From Bradysia coprophila (Eukaryota > Arthropoda > Insecta > Diptera > Sciaridae), in contig NW_023503584.1 in NCBI RefSeq assembly GCF_014529535.1, positions 4,448,832-4,512,831 of the forward strand: a DNA stretch of 64,000 nucleotides, written 5' to 3'. Under the pieces are notes generated by a model, which had not been told where the DNA came from, did not search any database, and worked only from the letters and a program-made list of their open reading frames with translations. Below, one piece after another: positions 1 through 12,831 of this stretch. Position numbers and translations under genes: made by a program. Numbering within the stretch: the first letter of the stretch is position 1; every line of letters begins with the position of its first letter.

Positions 1-3000
1 GCCCCATTAATGTGAGTGGATTGTTAAAGTTGTGATGTTTTCGTAAAACGGAAATAGTCACTGGTTTATCGTCGGAAAAAAAAAGAAAAATACAAAGAAT
101 TTAAAGCATCCACCCACTTTACCATTTTTATCTCATTTCGGTTGCACTTTTAACAAGCAGAAGGTTTTTTGTTGCTTCTTATTATGGAACGTTATGTCCT
201 TAATTACATTTACGGATATATAATTTAGTTAGGATAAGTGTGGCAAGTTCTAATTACAGGAGTCGGTGAATGAAATAGCTTTTTTGACAAAGTCAAACAT
301 AATCAAATTGTAGCCTGAACATTGTGTAACCACACCAAAAAACTATTATTTCTACTTCTTTCATCTTTCATGCTTTTAAAAGTCATCACAGGTCACGGAA
401 TCCACTATCTAAATATACATTTAATAAAGTGTGGGCACAAAAAATGATGAGATTCATGTCAAAATAATGGTAGAGCTGTCGCTGCCATTGAAGCGGAGCA
501 TAAGATATTTTTCTTGCAAAGTTAATAAATAAATAATATCACACAACGATCTCAGGGGATAGTCAACAAGAAGCTTTTATATCACAGGAATTGACAAAGA
601 CCTCAAATGTTTTGATTTTTCTCTTCAGTAGAATCTACAGACAATTGTTATCGATGACAAAAGTAAAACGATAAGCTCTAGCTAATGTGACTATACATAG
701 CAGAATGAATGTAGCAAACAATTGAAGTAATAAATTTTCTGTCGATCAGTTGAATTACTTAAATCAATAGAAGTAATAGACTCTATAACAATACTTGCAA
801 TGGGATTATCGTCTGTGAACTTCTATCAATCAATAAATTGCATTAGATCTTGTTATCTGTTATATGACAACCCCAACAACAAGCGTGGATCTTTAAAAAG
901 TGTTTATTTACACAGAAACCGTACATTAAAACCAATGAAGCTAAAGATTTCAGCGATACCTTAAAACAAACGATCTACAAGATTTATTTACTAATAAGCT
1001 TTTTGTATAAATTTCGTTAACCATGACTCTTAAGTAGTGACTTAAACCTTTATCTCTTTTCGTTACAGGTTATTTTTGCAGTCGCCGGCCAATCCAGATC
1101 TATTATACATCATATTCTTCTGTCACACTCAATTGACAGTAACATTACTATTGGCTTTAATTTTCGGAAGCAAGGTAAGACGACAGCAGACTTATAATCT
1201 ACCCTGAACAGAGTATCGATTCTAAATTAAAGACAAAGAAATAAAAATTTCTTTACAAATCTCTACTTAAATAACATCCATAAAATAATATAACCTCATT
1301 TACGCGACGTTATTAAATTAAATGGTCACATTAGTTCGTTTTAATTCACCCCCCGTATAAAATAATCTTTTTCGTTCCACAACCGAAAAAAAAAAATTAA
1401 TCCTCTCATTACACATAAACATAATTTATCACTATTTTATCGCTCCCTTTTCATATTTCTCATATTATTTTCGTATACAACGAACGATACACATACACAC
1501 CAGGCCACATTGCATGAGAATCGGAACACAAAAACACTTTCCCGAAACCGCTTAATTTTTTTAAACGCTCCCCAAACAAATCTTTTTGGTCTCGTTCGTC
1601 CACACAAAATATTTATTATAAATTTTATAGAATGCCATAAAATTCGGTCGTTAAATGGAGTAGGACGCAAAATGGTAGCATTGAGGGAAAAGCATTTCTG
1701 AAATTCCGATGAAATATTGAGCGTTTACTGCAGTGAAAAGTGTCACTTGGCAATCAATATCATCATGAAAGAAACATTTAAAACGATTTACATGACCGAG
1801 AATCTCGATTTGTTTGCTTTTAAAAATTTATTCGTAAAGAGTGAATTATGTCATACGATTCGGTATAGATATTGTGTAAAGTGGAGGTTCCATTGAATTT
1901 TGTCTTTTTCACGACAATGAAGACAGTTGAGATGCTTTTTATGCACTTTAAGGGATTTGTGAGGTAGGACAGTTTTACCAACACGAACTGAACCAGTTTA
2001 AAACTCTCAGACTTTTATGCTACATTAAAATTTGGAACAAAAGAATTAAATCAAATGTCTTTATTTAAATATGCGAAAAAAAAGGCTGCTCAAAGGTTAC
2101 AACATATAAAAATCATCTACTCTATCCGGCCCCAAAGTCCCCAGAATACACGCAGCGTTGCCTCTTTGTATCGCAATTGAAATTTACTGCAATAAATAAT
2201 CCAATATTCAGGGGAACCGCGATCATTGGATTATTTATTAAAGAATTAAATTGTTTTGGGGAGTTGTTCTTTTGGGAGCAGTAGAGAGATCAAGATTTTC
2301 ACTCGTGATTGACGCAACATTAATTTGTAAGTTTTCTATCTTTATGAAAGATGATTTCCAAATTTTAAATAACTTATATAGCCCACTGTGCACAATGGAC
2401 TGGACTAATAATTTTTAGTGAAAATTGGAATCTGAAAATTATGAGCAGCGAAAATAAATGATCTCCTTATCAAATATTCCGCTGTAATTTTGCTTCTTTA
2501 ATCTAAGTTCCTTCCATTTAAGCTCACAACAAATCCTCGATAATCCTCGCACCAAAGAAATGTTATAGAAATTTTAAATTAGAACATTTTGAACATCACA
2601 TAAATGTCGCTGGTTCATGTTGCGTTAATTTGAATAATAATTGTACTGCCTCTACATCGTTCTCGAATCATTTGTATAGCAATCTCGGGAAACATATAAG
2701 ATCTGTGCCTTCACACGGAGGAGTATATTATCGTAATATCTTTCTGTAGCAAATATGTGGAATTTAACAGTCAATTTATGTAACAAACAGACGGAATTAA
2801 TGTAGCCAAGCCTGCGAGAAAATTTCATATTATCGTGGAGCTTTGTGTGTGAAAAATTACCTCCGATCTTCCGGCTTAATGGACGTTGCCGATTCTAATT
2901 AAATAATGCCACTAAAAAGAACTTTTTTCTTTGCCGTTTTTGCCTTAAATTGAATATAATTTCCTTCTGTTTTTGTTTATATTAAAACGACATTTTTGGG

Positions 3001-6000
3001 TTTCGCTCCGTTCCATCTGATTTTCATTTCGCCCATACGTACAAACGGTATCGACGAGAATATTTATGAGTATCCTATAAGAGCCATGTATTAAGCTCTT
3101 AACAGATAAAAGGTATGTTTATACATGGAAATATCGAATGACTGTAATGGTGAGATATCGAGACGATGATTAATTATTGTTGTCGTTTAACCTTTAACCT
3201 TTAACCTTTAACAAACGACAAGCGTATTGCCACATCACATTTAAATCTGTTACTTTTTCCGTCTAAGGCATTGTCTAGGGTTCGATGCAAAATCTGCTAC
3301 TTCAATTGTTTTAGTAGACGTTTTAATATAATATTAGGATACTAGCGAGAGCACATCGCTTATTTTACCAGTCTTCTTCAATAACAACTGAACACACTTC
3401 TAACGGAAGAGGTATTGACTCTCCATAGTTACAATTTGAAATACGGTCTGGATCGAAGAATGATTGTATACGCAGCTCATATAACTGACTAAGCCAAATA
3501 AATAATTCGAGAAACATTTTTTTTTTGTATTATTTCTGTTTCTAATTCCGTGTAATATTAATGCTTCACTGTAGGTCATACGTATGAAAACGAGAGAGCG
3601 TATCAGATGTCAAGGCGATGTTGTCGTATCGATAAAAAAAGGACGACAAACATGCATGGTGCCTGGAGTAAAAACGAATTAATGTGGTTGATGTATTGTT
3701 TTAGATGGGCTAAGAGATTTCTATAATTTGGACTTTACGAATAATAAATGGTTTTTCCTTCGGTTAATTACATTAAATTTCGGTTGTATAAATGGGATGT
3801 TGTTTTAAGGGCGTGTGATATGGGTTGCGTAAGTACATTCGGATGTATTTAGCAATTGATATCTTTTAATTACAAAGTTACATGGCAACACGTAGAACGG
3901 TATAGAATTCAATTAGAAATTTTTCGTTTATCAATTCAATCGAAAAATTACAATTTTTAATCAACCCCCTTGAATATCTAAATTTAATTTTCATTTTTCA
4001 AAACGCTCAAACCATTCACATCATGTTTCAAATTCAGCCAAAGTAGAATTTTTATTCCGCAAAATTTCCGTATAATAAATTGCACCGCATCTACTACACA
4101 CCATTTCAGGTATATTTGGTATTTCGAAGTGGTGGCAAACCGACAGAAGATACCATGGGATTGGGTGTGAAATCATCTGGAGCGAAATTCATTTGTCGAT
4201 CTCAGGCCAGAACACTAGCGAATCCGAGTACCGCAACCTCATCAACAGCACAGCTTGGCGCAAATGCGGGTAAGTTTTGAATGGAAATGTTATGTTGCAT
4301 AGTTTCAGACAATGAATGTCGGGATGTGTGCTTTGCTTGTATGGGATTTACGGAATCGCTACAAAGATTACGAGGTAAACATGTTCAAGCGATGTAATAC
4401 GTTTCTGTAAACTATGCCTCAAAACTATACCGTTGTATCGGAACAATACCATAATATTTTGAGGTTTTATTACCCAGCACCATCAGACAGCAGCGTGACT
4501 GTAGATTCATTTTGTGTTTAAATAATTATCAGTGAATGGATAAGCGGTGGATTTTAAGCTTTTAAACTAATGGATTTAAATTGGCTTATAATCGGAGGTA
4601 TTTTAGATACACATCGTTATGGGTGCTGCTCAAACAGATGTATACGTAAACGAGCATGAATAAATTTTCTCGTCATGATTAAATAGTTAATGTCTTCCGC
4701 TTGGTTTTGTGGATGCAAACAATTCTTACTATTCCTTTCTATGCCTTAGCGTGGGATTAGAATTATTTTCAATGGGCTGAGATTACCGACAACCAAACAA
4801 AGTCGAAATGTTGAAACTTACTTTCTTGAGCTAGCGATTTACCCACAGGTATTAGCTCTTTCCACCAACGTATATATTTCCGTCTCGTAAACAGATTTAC
4901 CGATCAATATTTAAGTTTCTTTCATCACACGTTCGATATACAAACGGTAAATATGTACATTAGTGTACGAGAGCCACTTTCAAAATAACTTGGAAAAGTT
5001 GAGTCATTTTTTTGTCGTAAAAGCACAAGACGTTGCACTTGTCATGTCGTGAAAATGGGATGTTTATGAATCAATTTAAGCTTGAAAACACACGATGACT
5101 CGAAAACCATTTTCGTATTGTCAAATTACCGACAAGAAAAAGTTTTCCAAAACTTTTCAGAGAAACGATGAGAAGTTTGTTTTTCCCTTTCAGATGCACG
5201 ACTCACCGAACAAGAGGCACTCGAGCACATCAAACAATTGTATGTGGAACTGCAGAATCTTCACGATCGTGTTCCACCGCGTGGCATCGCTGTAGCAACA
5301 ATATCATCATTATTAGAAAATTGTCGCACCTCCAATCAATTAAAACCCGCAATCAAGTCACCATTAATCAATCCAGTATTAGTGCGTTCGGACAAAAGCA
5401 CAAACACAACGTTCATCATCGATTTGAAGGCGAACGGTAACGGTATCGCTCACCTATCCATTACAGATGAAAAATGTACTGTACTGTCGCTGAAGTCGGT
5501 CGATGGAAATCCAATTAAGGACACCGAAGATAAATCTCCGTTTTTGAATCTGCCACTCGAATGTATGTGCACGTGCGGCGGAGCGGATGATCTTGGCAAT
5601 ATCTGCGAACATTCGGCGAAGCAAACGAAATGTTCGCATTGTAGCAATAATAAATCCGATGAGCATTTGAATCAACAACAATGTGACCAAAATGATAAAC
5701 GGTGCAATGATAATAGTCGAAAATTGATCGACGAAAAATGTATTCATTCCAGTGGCATTTGTGAACATTGCTCTCGCAATAGTGGCAACAAATCAAATGT
5801 AACGGAATGTTGTTCATCAAAATGTGATTGTACCTATAGTGTCGATACGAATAATAGTTGTAGTGTACATTTAGGAAATAAATTGAATAAAAATGTGAAT
5901 TTAGTTAGTGACAAGACGGTGGATGATGACAGAATTGCCGGCGATAGTAATGAGATTGCAACATTACTGAACAAACCGGAAATGTATGATAAAATGGGTT

Positions 6001-6347
6001 TAAGCATAAGCGAATCGTTTGAGAATACAGAAGCGGAAGCTGCACATGTTCAACCATCCACCCCATCGCCAATAATATCCATATCATCTGGTACGACGGG
6101 TGGCGACGACGATAGACTCAATAGGGATAATCAAACGCCATCATTGGTATCACCGAATGAAAATGATGATGAGAAATTGTCTACGGTTCGGGATTCCTGT
6201 TCAAGCAACAACATTTCACTAGCAACAGATGCAAGTGGTACGAGCACGTCGACTGGAAATGGTGCGGGAAAACGTGGCAAAACGGATGCAAAATTAGTTT
6301 TAGATTTAAATGATAGAAGTAAATATACGAAAGAGGTTTCGGTGTAG
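1..6347 (+). CDS. Class C GPCR, GPR158/GPR179 (metabotropic glycine receptor) homologue, 3' part
   Basis: Partial gene entering from the left. Supported exons are 1082-1174, 4110-4269 and 5194-6347 (stop TAG 6345-6347), joined in phases 0 and 1, giving 468 C-terminal residues. The first 11 bases before a GTGAGT donor at 12 may be the end of one more exon (Pro-Ile-Asn, phase 0); that is tentative. Exon 1082 encodes TM7, with FFCHTQLTVTLLL followed by a Lys and an Arg at the membrane exit, as in class C receptors; in GPR158 the matching stretch reads FYLHTHLTV (from memory). Exon 5194 opens with a helical segment, EALEHIKQLYVELQNL, like the post-TM7 helix of GPR158. The tail then has a Cys-rich stretch (16 Cys, 5562-5871), Ser/Thr-rich sequence and the C-terminus KEVSV, a possible class II PDZ ligand. 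The family sits in the plasma membrane and modulates RGS/G-protein signalling. The family call rests on motif recall, and the ligand-binding part lies outside the window. Confidence 0.85.
1175..4109 (+). other. Large intron of the GPR158-like gene
   Basis: Bounded by GTAAGA at 1175 and TTTCAG ending at 4109. It holds the retrotransposon remnant at 2073-2196, a hairpin formed by AATAAATAATCCAAT and its complement (2191-2242), and three copies of TTTAACC flanked by GTCGTTT/AAACGAC (3182-3219). No coding segment was recognised. Confidence 0.7.
2073..2196 (-). mobile_element. 3'-end remnant of the non-LTR retrotransposon also found at 39.2-41.2 kb
   Basis: Read on the minus strand, 2196-2097 encodes the last 32 residues of the same reverse-transcriptase protein that ends at 39302, sharing ISIAIQRGNAACILGTLG and then RVDDFY before a stop. 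One in-frame TAA interrupts it. After the stop comes a short 3' UTR ending in GAGCAG, C and eight T, matched at 39243 onward in the other copy. It lies inside the second visible intron of the receptor gene (1175-4109) in antisense orientation. It is a heavily 5'-truncated insertion of about 120 bp, as non-LTR elements often leave. Confidence 0.8.
4270..5193 (+). other. Last intron of the GPR158-like gene
   Basis: Bounded by a GTAAGT donor at 4270 and a CTTTCAG acceptor ending at 5193. It separates the post-TM7 exon from the long tail exon. Nothing else was recognised inside. Confidence 0.7.
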
Positions 6348-6540
6348 AACAATTTCTGTGCACGAGTATATCACCATGCGAAACGTAACAATAACTGAGA
6401 TCGAAAACTTTTATAAAGTTTTCGCTTCGTCTTCATCATCCATCATGGCGCTTTTGGTATTTTACTCGCAAAAAATCGATACGCAGTGTATAGTTGGGAA
6501 GTGGATGTAATCATCTCATGTAAGTTTCTTTTTGTTGTTG

Positions 6541-6546
6541 AATAAA
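6541..6546 (+). promoter_or_regulatory. Poly(A) signal of the GPR158-like gene
   Basis: AATAAA lies 194 nt downstream of the stop codon at 6347, giving a 3' UTR of about 200 nt. No competing AATAAA was seen between the stop and this site. Confidence 0.55.
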
Positions 6547-6547
6547 C

Positions 6548-9103
6548 TTTGCAATTGTTTCCACGTCTCTCATGTGTTTAGGAAAATATTGGCAAATTGA
6601 ATGACAATGTTGCGGTGAAATCGTCTTTGAAACTGAAATATGAAAGGAAAACAAGAAAATTTTGTTGCCATTTCTGGCTCTGTTCAAAATAAATTTGCAT
6701 CGCTGCTGTCGTTAACGGATGATATAGCCGTCGTATACGGTAGTGGAGAGAGCTTGAATTTTTGTTAAATATTACCACGAATTTTCTCGATAACTTGTCT
6801 GTCCCAATAATTAAGAAAATCCCACAATGTACAAAAATACCCCATGAATCTGTATAATGAACAATGAAAAGTTAGAGATGCCTCGATCTCGACACACCAC
6901 ATTCACAATTAATTTTCTTCCTAATTCCGTAAATAATGTTACAGGCTTTTGACTTTCGGACGAGCATGATACTTCTATTCACTTGGCTGTTCAGTTCATG
7001 TCTAAAACAAACCTTTGTTCCCATTAGACACATTTGTGACCGACAACTGACCCTCATCATAAACTAAAAAAGTTTACGGAAAAATTACTTCACCTGCTTA
7101 TCATTAAGCATTTTATTAGACACCAGGGACTCATCAATAACGGATGCCCCAAATATATACTTTGTCACTGCGAAACTGGATTGGTCATTTTGTTCAGGTG
7201 TTACGTGGACGAATATATGCGAGTTTTAAGAATTTTTTTCGATCCATTTCTTTCGTCTTTTAACATTATAAACTTGGTTATGTTTCCGTTTGCCTTTTCG
7301 CATGCAGACCTAGCTCTTCACAATAAGCAAAATTGCCTACAATCAATCGTCCAAGACAGACATAACTGTAAGATTTGTTACTCTGGTCAGCCTGATGATT
7401 CAGGTTAATCGTTTAATGGTGTCTAATCAAGTGGAATACTGGTTTTGAAAGAGCCAAACTTAATTAATTTCCAAAAAGATTTCGGTTTCATAATGCCATT
7501 CAATCAGAGAAATTTTTGGGAAAGAGTTTTCTGGAATTTTTCCACATTTTCATAGATTTTGCCATATTTTCCACAAAAAAAAATATATTTGAAAAAAGTA
7601 GGAAAATTGGGGAAATGTTTTCCCAAAAATAGTCCCTGCATTAAATACAAACAACTGAAAATAATGACTTTTCATATTTATCCTGGAAATTCAACCGTTA
7701 CAACAATGCGAACTATTACAAAAAAATATCTACGTTTCAACATTCGGTTAGAGAGAATGTTCAGCATTTCTCTACAACTTTTTGAAATATTTCCATATTA
7801 GTGCTTCGAAACTATAACGGAACATTAGCTCAAATAACGGTCATCTTTTGTCCATTACATTTTCTCGGAACTAGTGATATTGTACAGAAATTCGGTTCTA
7901 TTACATAACGAAGGTGAATTGTGTAACTACAACTTCAGCAACTCATTAAAAATGTATCTGTTGTGACTCTGTATACTATGTGTAGATGTAATAAAATTAA
8001 AGTATTTTAATCATTGGAGCAACTAAAAAGTCCATCATCAAAAATGAATTGTAACATCGTCGAATAGATTTCGTAGCGAGGCACAAAAAAAAGCTCAATA
8101 AACGAAAAATTGATGTCTCTCTTTTACATTTTTTATCGAAAACATGGTTACCGAATCGCTTGGTCCTTTTATTAATATATAATTTAAAAAATGCGAATTT
8201 CCGTTGGTTAAACTAACCAACTTTTTTTTCCATGCAAATTGAATTTCTGTGACGAATGCTTGGTAACAGAAACATAATGATGAAAAGTGCTGAGCGTTAA
8301 TTTGTTTCACAGACAAAAAAACAAAAAAATTGTGTACTCAAATATAAAATTTAAAAAAAAAATTGTAATAAAACTTGTAATAATAGAAATTAAATGACAA
8401 TTCAAAAAATGTGATAAATTGTAAAAAAAATGAAATGAAATTTTATTTGACATAAAAGACAGACGCAGTGATGAATGTTTGTAAATTACCAGTAATTAAT
8501 GAGTGTATGTTTGATTCGTAGATAAAATTTGAAATTGAATCTCCTAGCGTAACGTAAAACAGGACAGGAAATTGCTTTGATCTAAAGTTGTAGTTTCAAT
8601 ATAGACCAAGAGCGCGTGTATGTATACAGTTTTTTACATCTAAAATGTGTCACTGTCAAATGTTTTCTGAGAATTTCACAATGACATTTGGGAAAGATGA
8701 CAGTATGAGACATTTGAGATGTTAAAAATTGTAAGTCCCTCAAAAGGTCACAGTTTTAAATCTATTTTATATTGCTTACACTACCCGATACGAAATAGTA
8801 ATTTATAAATGATTTTTTACTATTACTGTTACATTGTAAACATTTAGACGTGTGGGAATTTCGTATTTGTTTCTTGCCGAGGGCTAGCACAGCAAGACAG
8901 TAATGTAATATTATTATTTCGGCGTTTGTCTATTTTAGTTGTCAATTGCAAAAAAAAGTATAATGCGTACTGCCCTAATGGGGGGTGTAAGGATTGTTTG
9001 ACAACAATTTGGATTTATGGAGATTTATACATTCTCTATCCTCAACATGGCTCTCCTAGTGTTCAAAGTTAAAGTCATGAAACAAAAGTTTCTGGTTCTC
9101 AAT
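6548..9103. other. Intergenic, no gene seen
   Basis: AT-rich sequence with only short, shadow-like ORFs. A hairpin at 8635-8721 has the arms ACATCTAAAATGTGTCACTG and CAGTATGAGACATTTGAGATGT. No promoter, RNA gene or coding region could be supported. Confidence 0.5.
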
Positions 9104-9213
9104 CGAGGGGTCACGCACTTCTTCAAATTTAATCCATTTAATACATTTAATCCAAGAAATACATGGGATTAAATGGATTTAAATCCATTTAATCCCGAGT
9201 GCGTCACCCCTCG
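9104..9213. mobile_element. MITE-like hairpin element with imperfect 8-bp duplication
   Basis: Terminal inverted repeats CGAGGGGTCACGCACT and AGTGCGTCACCCCTCG enclose AT-rich sequence built from repeats of TTTAATCCATTTAA in both orientations. The flanks TTCTCAAT (9096-9103) and TCCTCAAT (9214-9221) differ at one base and look like a target-site duplication. No coding capacity. Confidence 0.7.
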
Positions 9214-10771
9214 TCCTCAATCTACTACGTAAAATCAAAAATTATTCATCGTTCAGGAACTAGAGCAGAAAATTAACTGTTGCATCTTAACTTATATTAC
9301 ACCATAATTGAGTCTTACATTCCAAAACGATGAACAGCAATAGACGTTACGATGTGTAGAAAGCTAAACCTTCTAATTCGCCAAAAGTAATTATTTATCC
9401 TACCGTGTAATGTAATTAATTATGGCCGATGACAGACCCTAAAATAACTCATAAACGTTTCTCACCAAGTAATTTCCATAATTTAATTAATTCATCGATG
9501 CATTAATTTTCACTCTAGCCTAATTGAAACAATCATCGATGCACACAAATCGATCAACCGACAACCGAATCAATTAGTATGCGAATTTTAAATGTTATAT
9601 TTCTGAGAAATTGTGTCATTTCTATCGGATGTAATCACACAATTTCCTTTGTAATTACAAGTTTGTAGTTCTACCACTTACGGAATTTTTGCATGAAATG
9701 AGTGGAGCGGGTAAATGGTGGATAAACAGAAAAAATGGTTTTTCTTGCATAATTTGATGAGAATTTAAAAATTTTCATTTCAGTAGTGAATGTCAAGGTC
9801 TTCCAACTGATGGTGTTATTTTATCTGATGGTGTTATTTTATAGCTTCCAAATAGCGATAAATTTAGCACTAACTTATTTACTGTAATTTCTCGGGCCTG
9901 TTGGGCATTTCTCTTCCAATAGATTGTGAAAATTGTTATTGTCACTACCGCAAAAATCAGCGATGGCACTGCCTTCGAGTCGGTCTTTTGAGATACGAAA
10001 TTTAAAATTCAAAATCATTTGTTAGAAAATTAAATTTTCGATCCATGAAAATGTTCGATGAAGTTACAGAAGTGACCTTAGACGAATTATTCCTAGAGAG
10101 GTATTTCGTACGGTAAAATGTGTCCACAACATCAATTTGTATAAGATGCATATTTCGTACGATTTTACGTAGAATATAACACCAACGAGGCGATGAAATT
10201 TTTGGTAGTTGTCAGTTTAGTACATTTTGAAAATACAGTATCGCGAATGTAAAGTTTTGTTTTAATTTAATAATATTCGGAACGATTTATCATTTTACTG
10301 TGAAAATATTGTGTAGACACGTTTTTTCGAGTGTGGCTTATATGTGGTCTCAACATTCAAGTGTTTTTTTATGAATTGTGTCAAAATTGTGTGAATTCTA
10401 AAATATTTTTTCACGGAAACCTTTTGCGTATTTATTAATCCTTTGGAATAAATCACTCTTCTCGGAGTACGTTCCGGTCTCTGAAAGTTTCCAACTTCAT
10501 CCCCAAGGTAATCGTTCCAATATTTCTTTTTTTTATTGAAAAGATTTGGGTAGCAAAAAATTTCGGATTCTTCGCTCTAATTTGCACACCAATTCTCACA
10601 CTATCAAATATTTCGTTTTTCTTGTCGTTGACACAATTTTTACGTAATTTTGTTCGTAATTTCCAATCTATATATAATTCGTCTAAGGAAGTGACCGACT
10701 TGCCGACAGCGTCAATCAGTGAAATTCATGTGTAATAATGATCAAATCCACAATCTAATCATATCAATCTA

Positions 10772-10945
10772 ATGCTCAAAACAAACGAGGCATTGAAAAC
10801 GTGTTTTGGTCCTAGTTTTCATTGACAGATGCAGCAATCGCGATTTTGAATAGAAAAAGTTCTAACTTCATTTGACAGTTTCGAAAATTTCGTCATGAAA
10901 AATAGGACCAAAACACGTTTTCAATGCCTCGTTTGTTTTGAGCAT
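10772..10945. repeat. Long near-perfect inverted repeat, 51-nt arms
   Basis: Arms 10772-10822 and 10895-10945 are reverse complements with one mismatch that I could see. They start ATGCTCAAAACAAACGAGG and end GAGCAT. The spacer is 72 nt and contains TGACAG twice. This is a foldback MITE or hairpin-RNA-type structure. No clear target-site duplication was seen, so the outer boundary is uncertain. Confidence 0.8.
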
Positions 10946-12754
10946 AAACGACTTTTGTTGTTTGTTAGAACATTGTACTTAGTAAATTTTCCATCCTATT
11001 GACTGCTATGTACAATATTTAGACTCCTGTCAGATTTGGGCAAAGCAAACAATTTTAATTGTACTTTTGGCGAATAATTCTTGTTACAATTAACCTATTT
11101 GATTAAAAATTATAATAAAACTGAAGTAGTAGATTCCACATGAATCTCTTGAAAATATTAAAATCAAACGAACCATTATTTAGACAAGCCGTGTGTAAGA
11201 TTACAATTGTTTGTTGTGTTCAAGGTGGCATGGCGTTAATTTTTGGTCGCTCTTTTTCCTTTTCCTGTTATTACTTTTCTGACTTATTACCCGATATTAG
11301 GGCGACAAATAAAAAAGAACGGTATGGTCATGGCATTTCCCGTGTAAACAATATCTTCATTCATTTTAAGTAAGTAGTAAATTGAATGAAGAGGCTTATT
11401 GCCTGGATTCCAAAATGTAATTAAACATTATACCCTCGGCATATCGTTCAAATATTTAAGCCTTTACACAGTTATTAGGCTCCCCCTTGTTTGCACAGAC
11501 TTAATATTATTTCTCTTCATTACGAAATTATTATAAGTACAAACCGTACCTGTTATGCGAGCGTGTGTTACGCTAATAAACCCACTGCTATATCATCAAA
11601 TTAATTTAAGAATCAACTTACACTCATGCTTCTATAGACCAAAAATGTATTAAAATTAATTCAAATTCAATCATTTTCCAAAATGGTAAATATTTTTTTC
11701 AAATATTCCACGTGTATAATAGGTACATAATGTTTTGTGTGTGTTTATATACCTATACACCGAACATTATGTTTGCAGATTGTGACAAACCTGGAAAATG
11801 AAAAACAAAATCGTTTGAACATGCTTCATGCACATACGGCATCGAGGTAAATATATATCCCGTTTTAAATTGGATTTAATTAAATCAACAACACGGTAAT
11901 TTGTTTCACATGAAATGATGAGTTGAGAAATGTTGTCCTATAATTTAATTATTTGCAAAGCAATCGCGTTTTTGAAACACAGAAAAAAAAATGTTTGGAA
12001 AGTATGGTTGTGTGGCAAATGAAATTTAAAAAGGAAGAAATTTGTGCTGTAAATAATTCGTTTTAAAAAGTGTTATACGTACGATAATCATTCGAAATTC
12101 TAGCCAGAACTCAAATCCACTCTTCAATTATTATCGGAAATAATATAATTTTATCGCGAGCCCCGATATTATTATCATATTCAAATAATAATTCCATTGT
12201 TAATCTGACTACGCTTGTCACATTGTTAAATGGTTCAATAGTTTTGTGGCAATTAATAAAATGTATTTTTGAAATGATGCAAAAAATTCTTGTCAAATAG
12301 CTTTATCTGTGTGGTATATGCATTTTATGTGTCTACAATAAAAAAAGGGAAATCAATTTAATAATTTTAATTAAGTCAAAACTAATGATGCAGTTTCTAT
12401 GGCAATCAGTTTACTAACAATGAATGATTTCAATGATGGTTAAATTCCATATCAATTTGAATGGAAATTTTTAATTTTCCTATTGTTGTTTTATGACTCT
12501 TATTCGAAATGACGAAGAAAAATGTAATTGTAATGCCATTCAATGATTTCGCCATATTACATTGTTAATAGTGCATTACCATTCACTGCTATTTTTATGA
12601 GATTTTTATGTTTATGGGCCCTTTTTTGAGTTTAAATGACAGTTGATAGGCATCGTATATAAGTATTTAATTTTTTCGTTGGTCGGGCCGAAAACGGGGG
12701 TTTTATAGAAATTTTCTCGGGTACGGGTTTTCGTCCCCTTACATGAAAAGTTGT

Positions 12755-12831
12755 ATACGCATCTGTTGTGTACGGTTGATTTTAGGCACTCGCGAAATTG
12801 CTTAAAATCTCCTGTCCACAACAGATACGTA
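12755..12831. repeat. Short inverted repeat
   Basis: Arms TACGCATCTGTTGTG and CACAACAGATACGTA surround about 40 nt. It is probably a degraded MITE or the end of one. Confidence 0.5.

Noticed and set aside
3187..3212. TTTAACC repeat as interstitial telomere sequence
   Set aside because: Only three units, and not the insect TTAGG repeat; flies generally lack such telomeres.
5450..6363. Several minus-strand frames opposite the GPR158-like tail exon
   Set aside because: They are antisense shadows of a well-supported coding exon and have no recognisable motifs.
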